From: Actinomycetales bacterium UBA1383
GTDB lineage: Bacteria; Actinomycetota; Actinomycetes; Actinomycetales; Actinomycetaceae
Length of the DNA stretch: 44,112 nucleotides
Assembly (NCBI GenBank): GCA_002305415.1
Contig: DBQX01000028.1
Span: 1 to 44,112 of the forward strand
Reading direction: 5' to 3'
The notes beneath the pieces are model-generated. The model worked only from the letters and a program-made list of their open reading frames with translations. It made no database searches and was not told where the DNA came from. This document shows positions 43,789 through 44,112 of this stretch, in pieces (the stretch's first letter is position 1; the number at the start of each line of letters is the position of its first letter). Both the position numbers and the translations under genes were made by a program.

Positions 43789-44066
43789 TCGCTGAGCGAG
43801 CGCAGGATCTCATCCTTGGTCAGCACCTCGGTCTCGCCGGCGGCGATGTCGGCCAGGCTGGCCCGGATCTGCTTGATAAGCGTGGGCCGCCCCGCGATGT
43901 CCAACGTCTCCTCCAGTGAGGCCAGGTCATCGACGCTGAGCACGACGGCCGCCGGCCGGCCGTGCTTGGTGATCACGACACGGTCATGCTCGCGTTCCAC
44001 CTGCTCCACGACCTCGGAGAGGTGGTTCTTCACGTCCTTCAACGCCATCGAACACTCGACTTTCAT
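43785..44066 (-). CDS. Phd/YefM-type antitoxin
   Basis: A 93-residue protein with the Phd/YefM N-terminal DNA-binding fold (ALKDVKNHLSEVVEQVEREH, then RVVITKHGRPAAVVLSVDDL) and a C-terminal helix that wraps the toxin. I chose ATG 44066 because a TACACT -10 (44074-44079) ends exactly seven bases upstream, making a leaderless mRNA; 44072 and 44048 are alternatives. It precedes the RelE gene with a 4-bp overlap. Confidence 0.85.
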   Translation of the reverse strand: MKVECSMALKDVKNHLSEVVEQVEREHDRVVITKHGRPAAVVLSVDDLASLEETLDIAGRPTLIKQIRASLADIAAGETEVLTKDEILRSLSE

Positions 44067-44073
44067 GGCCATA

Positions 44074-44101
44074 AGTGTAGCCACAACGCCGTACCACGCA
44101 A
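44074..44101 (-). promoter_or_regulatory. Promoter of the Phd/RelE pair
   Basis: On the minus strand TTGCGT (44101-44096), a 16-bp spacer and TACACT (44079-44074) form a plausible promoter whose start point falls on the ATG at 44066. Confidence 0.5.
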
Positions 44102-44112
44102 CACACTCTTCT

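Noticed and set aside
1..44112. CRISPR arrays, tRNA and rRNA genes
   Set aside because: No regularly spaced repeat-spacer units, no T-loop-like GGTTCGAATC context with paired arms and no rRNA conserved segments were noticed.

Overview
The window is 44 kb of very GC-rich DNA with dense, often overlapping genes. Gene content points to an actinomycete, probably Micrococcales-like: an actinobacterial-type Ku/LigD pair with Pol-PE-Lig domain order, a RskA-type anti-sigma factor, a class F sortase with a DUF4397 protein, a DUF6325/SHOCT/holin trio, a YchF GTPase and several promoters placed so that the start codon is the likely first base of the mRNA. The genus cannot be named from the sequence alone. 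No tRNA, rRNA or CRISPR array was seen.

Region by region. 1-8.7 kb is core chromosome: the 3' part of a membrane-anchored molybdopterin oxidoreductase; a coupled xseA-xseB-carbonic anhydrase operon; ispH, divergent from it; then a surface/regulatory block (DUF4397 protein, class F sortase, ECF sigma factor and its zinc anti-sigma factor); then rmuC, divergent from ychF. An IS110-type element (9.86-11.18 kb, bounded by 10-bp direct repeats) sits right behind ychF, followed by a small HNH nuclease.

11.7-26.6 kb is the most distinctive part. All genes lie on the minus strand: a giant GT84/GH94 cyclic beta-1,2-glucan synthase (2811 aa), a 14-TM-type MFS exporter, a DUF6394 membrane protein and a K+ channel with RCK domains, the first four being overlapping or nearly touching. 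Behind a hairpin terminator comes an 867-aa protein fusing a P-loop kinase to a sucrose-phosphorylase-like GH13_18 enzyme. Together these suggest a glucan/compatible-solute and potassium module for osmotic adaptation; this is inference from the families present.

26.7-38.6 kb returns to housekeeping and stress genes: citrate synthase, the DUF6325-SHOCT-holin operon, a KefB-like antiporter, a zinc ABC uptake operon (znuA-znuB-znuC) with a perfect 17-bp Zur-like palindrome exactly at the znuA start, a SnoaL-like protein, a macrodomain hydrolase, and divergent ku and ligD for non-homologous end joining.

38.6-44.1 kb is an accessory, partly decayed zone: a Nudix hydrolase with an odd 5' end, a YncE-like beta-propeller lipoprotein, a small HTH protein overlapping a frameshifted toxin-like remnant, another frameshifted gene, a VapBC pair, an N-terminally truncated tyrosine recombinase and a Phd/RelE pair. 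This looks like the eroded edge of a mobile island.
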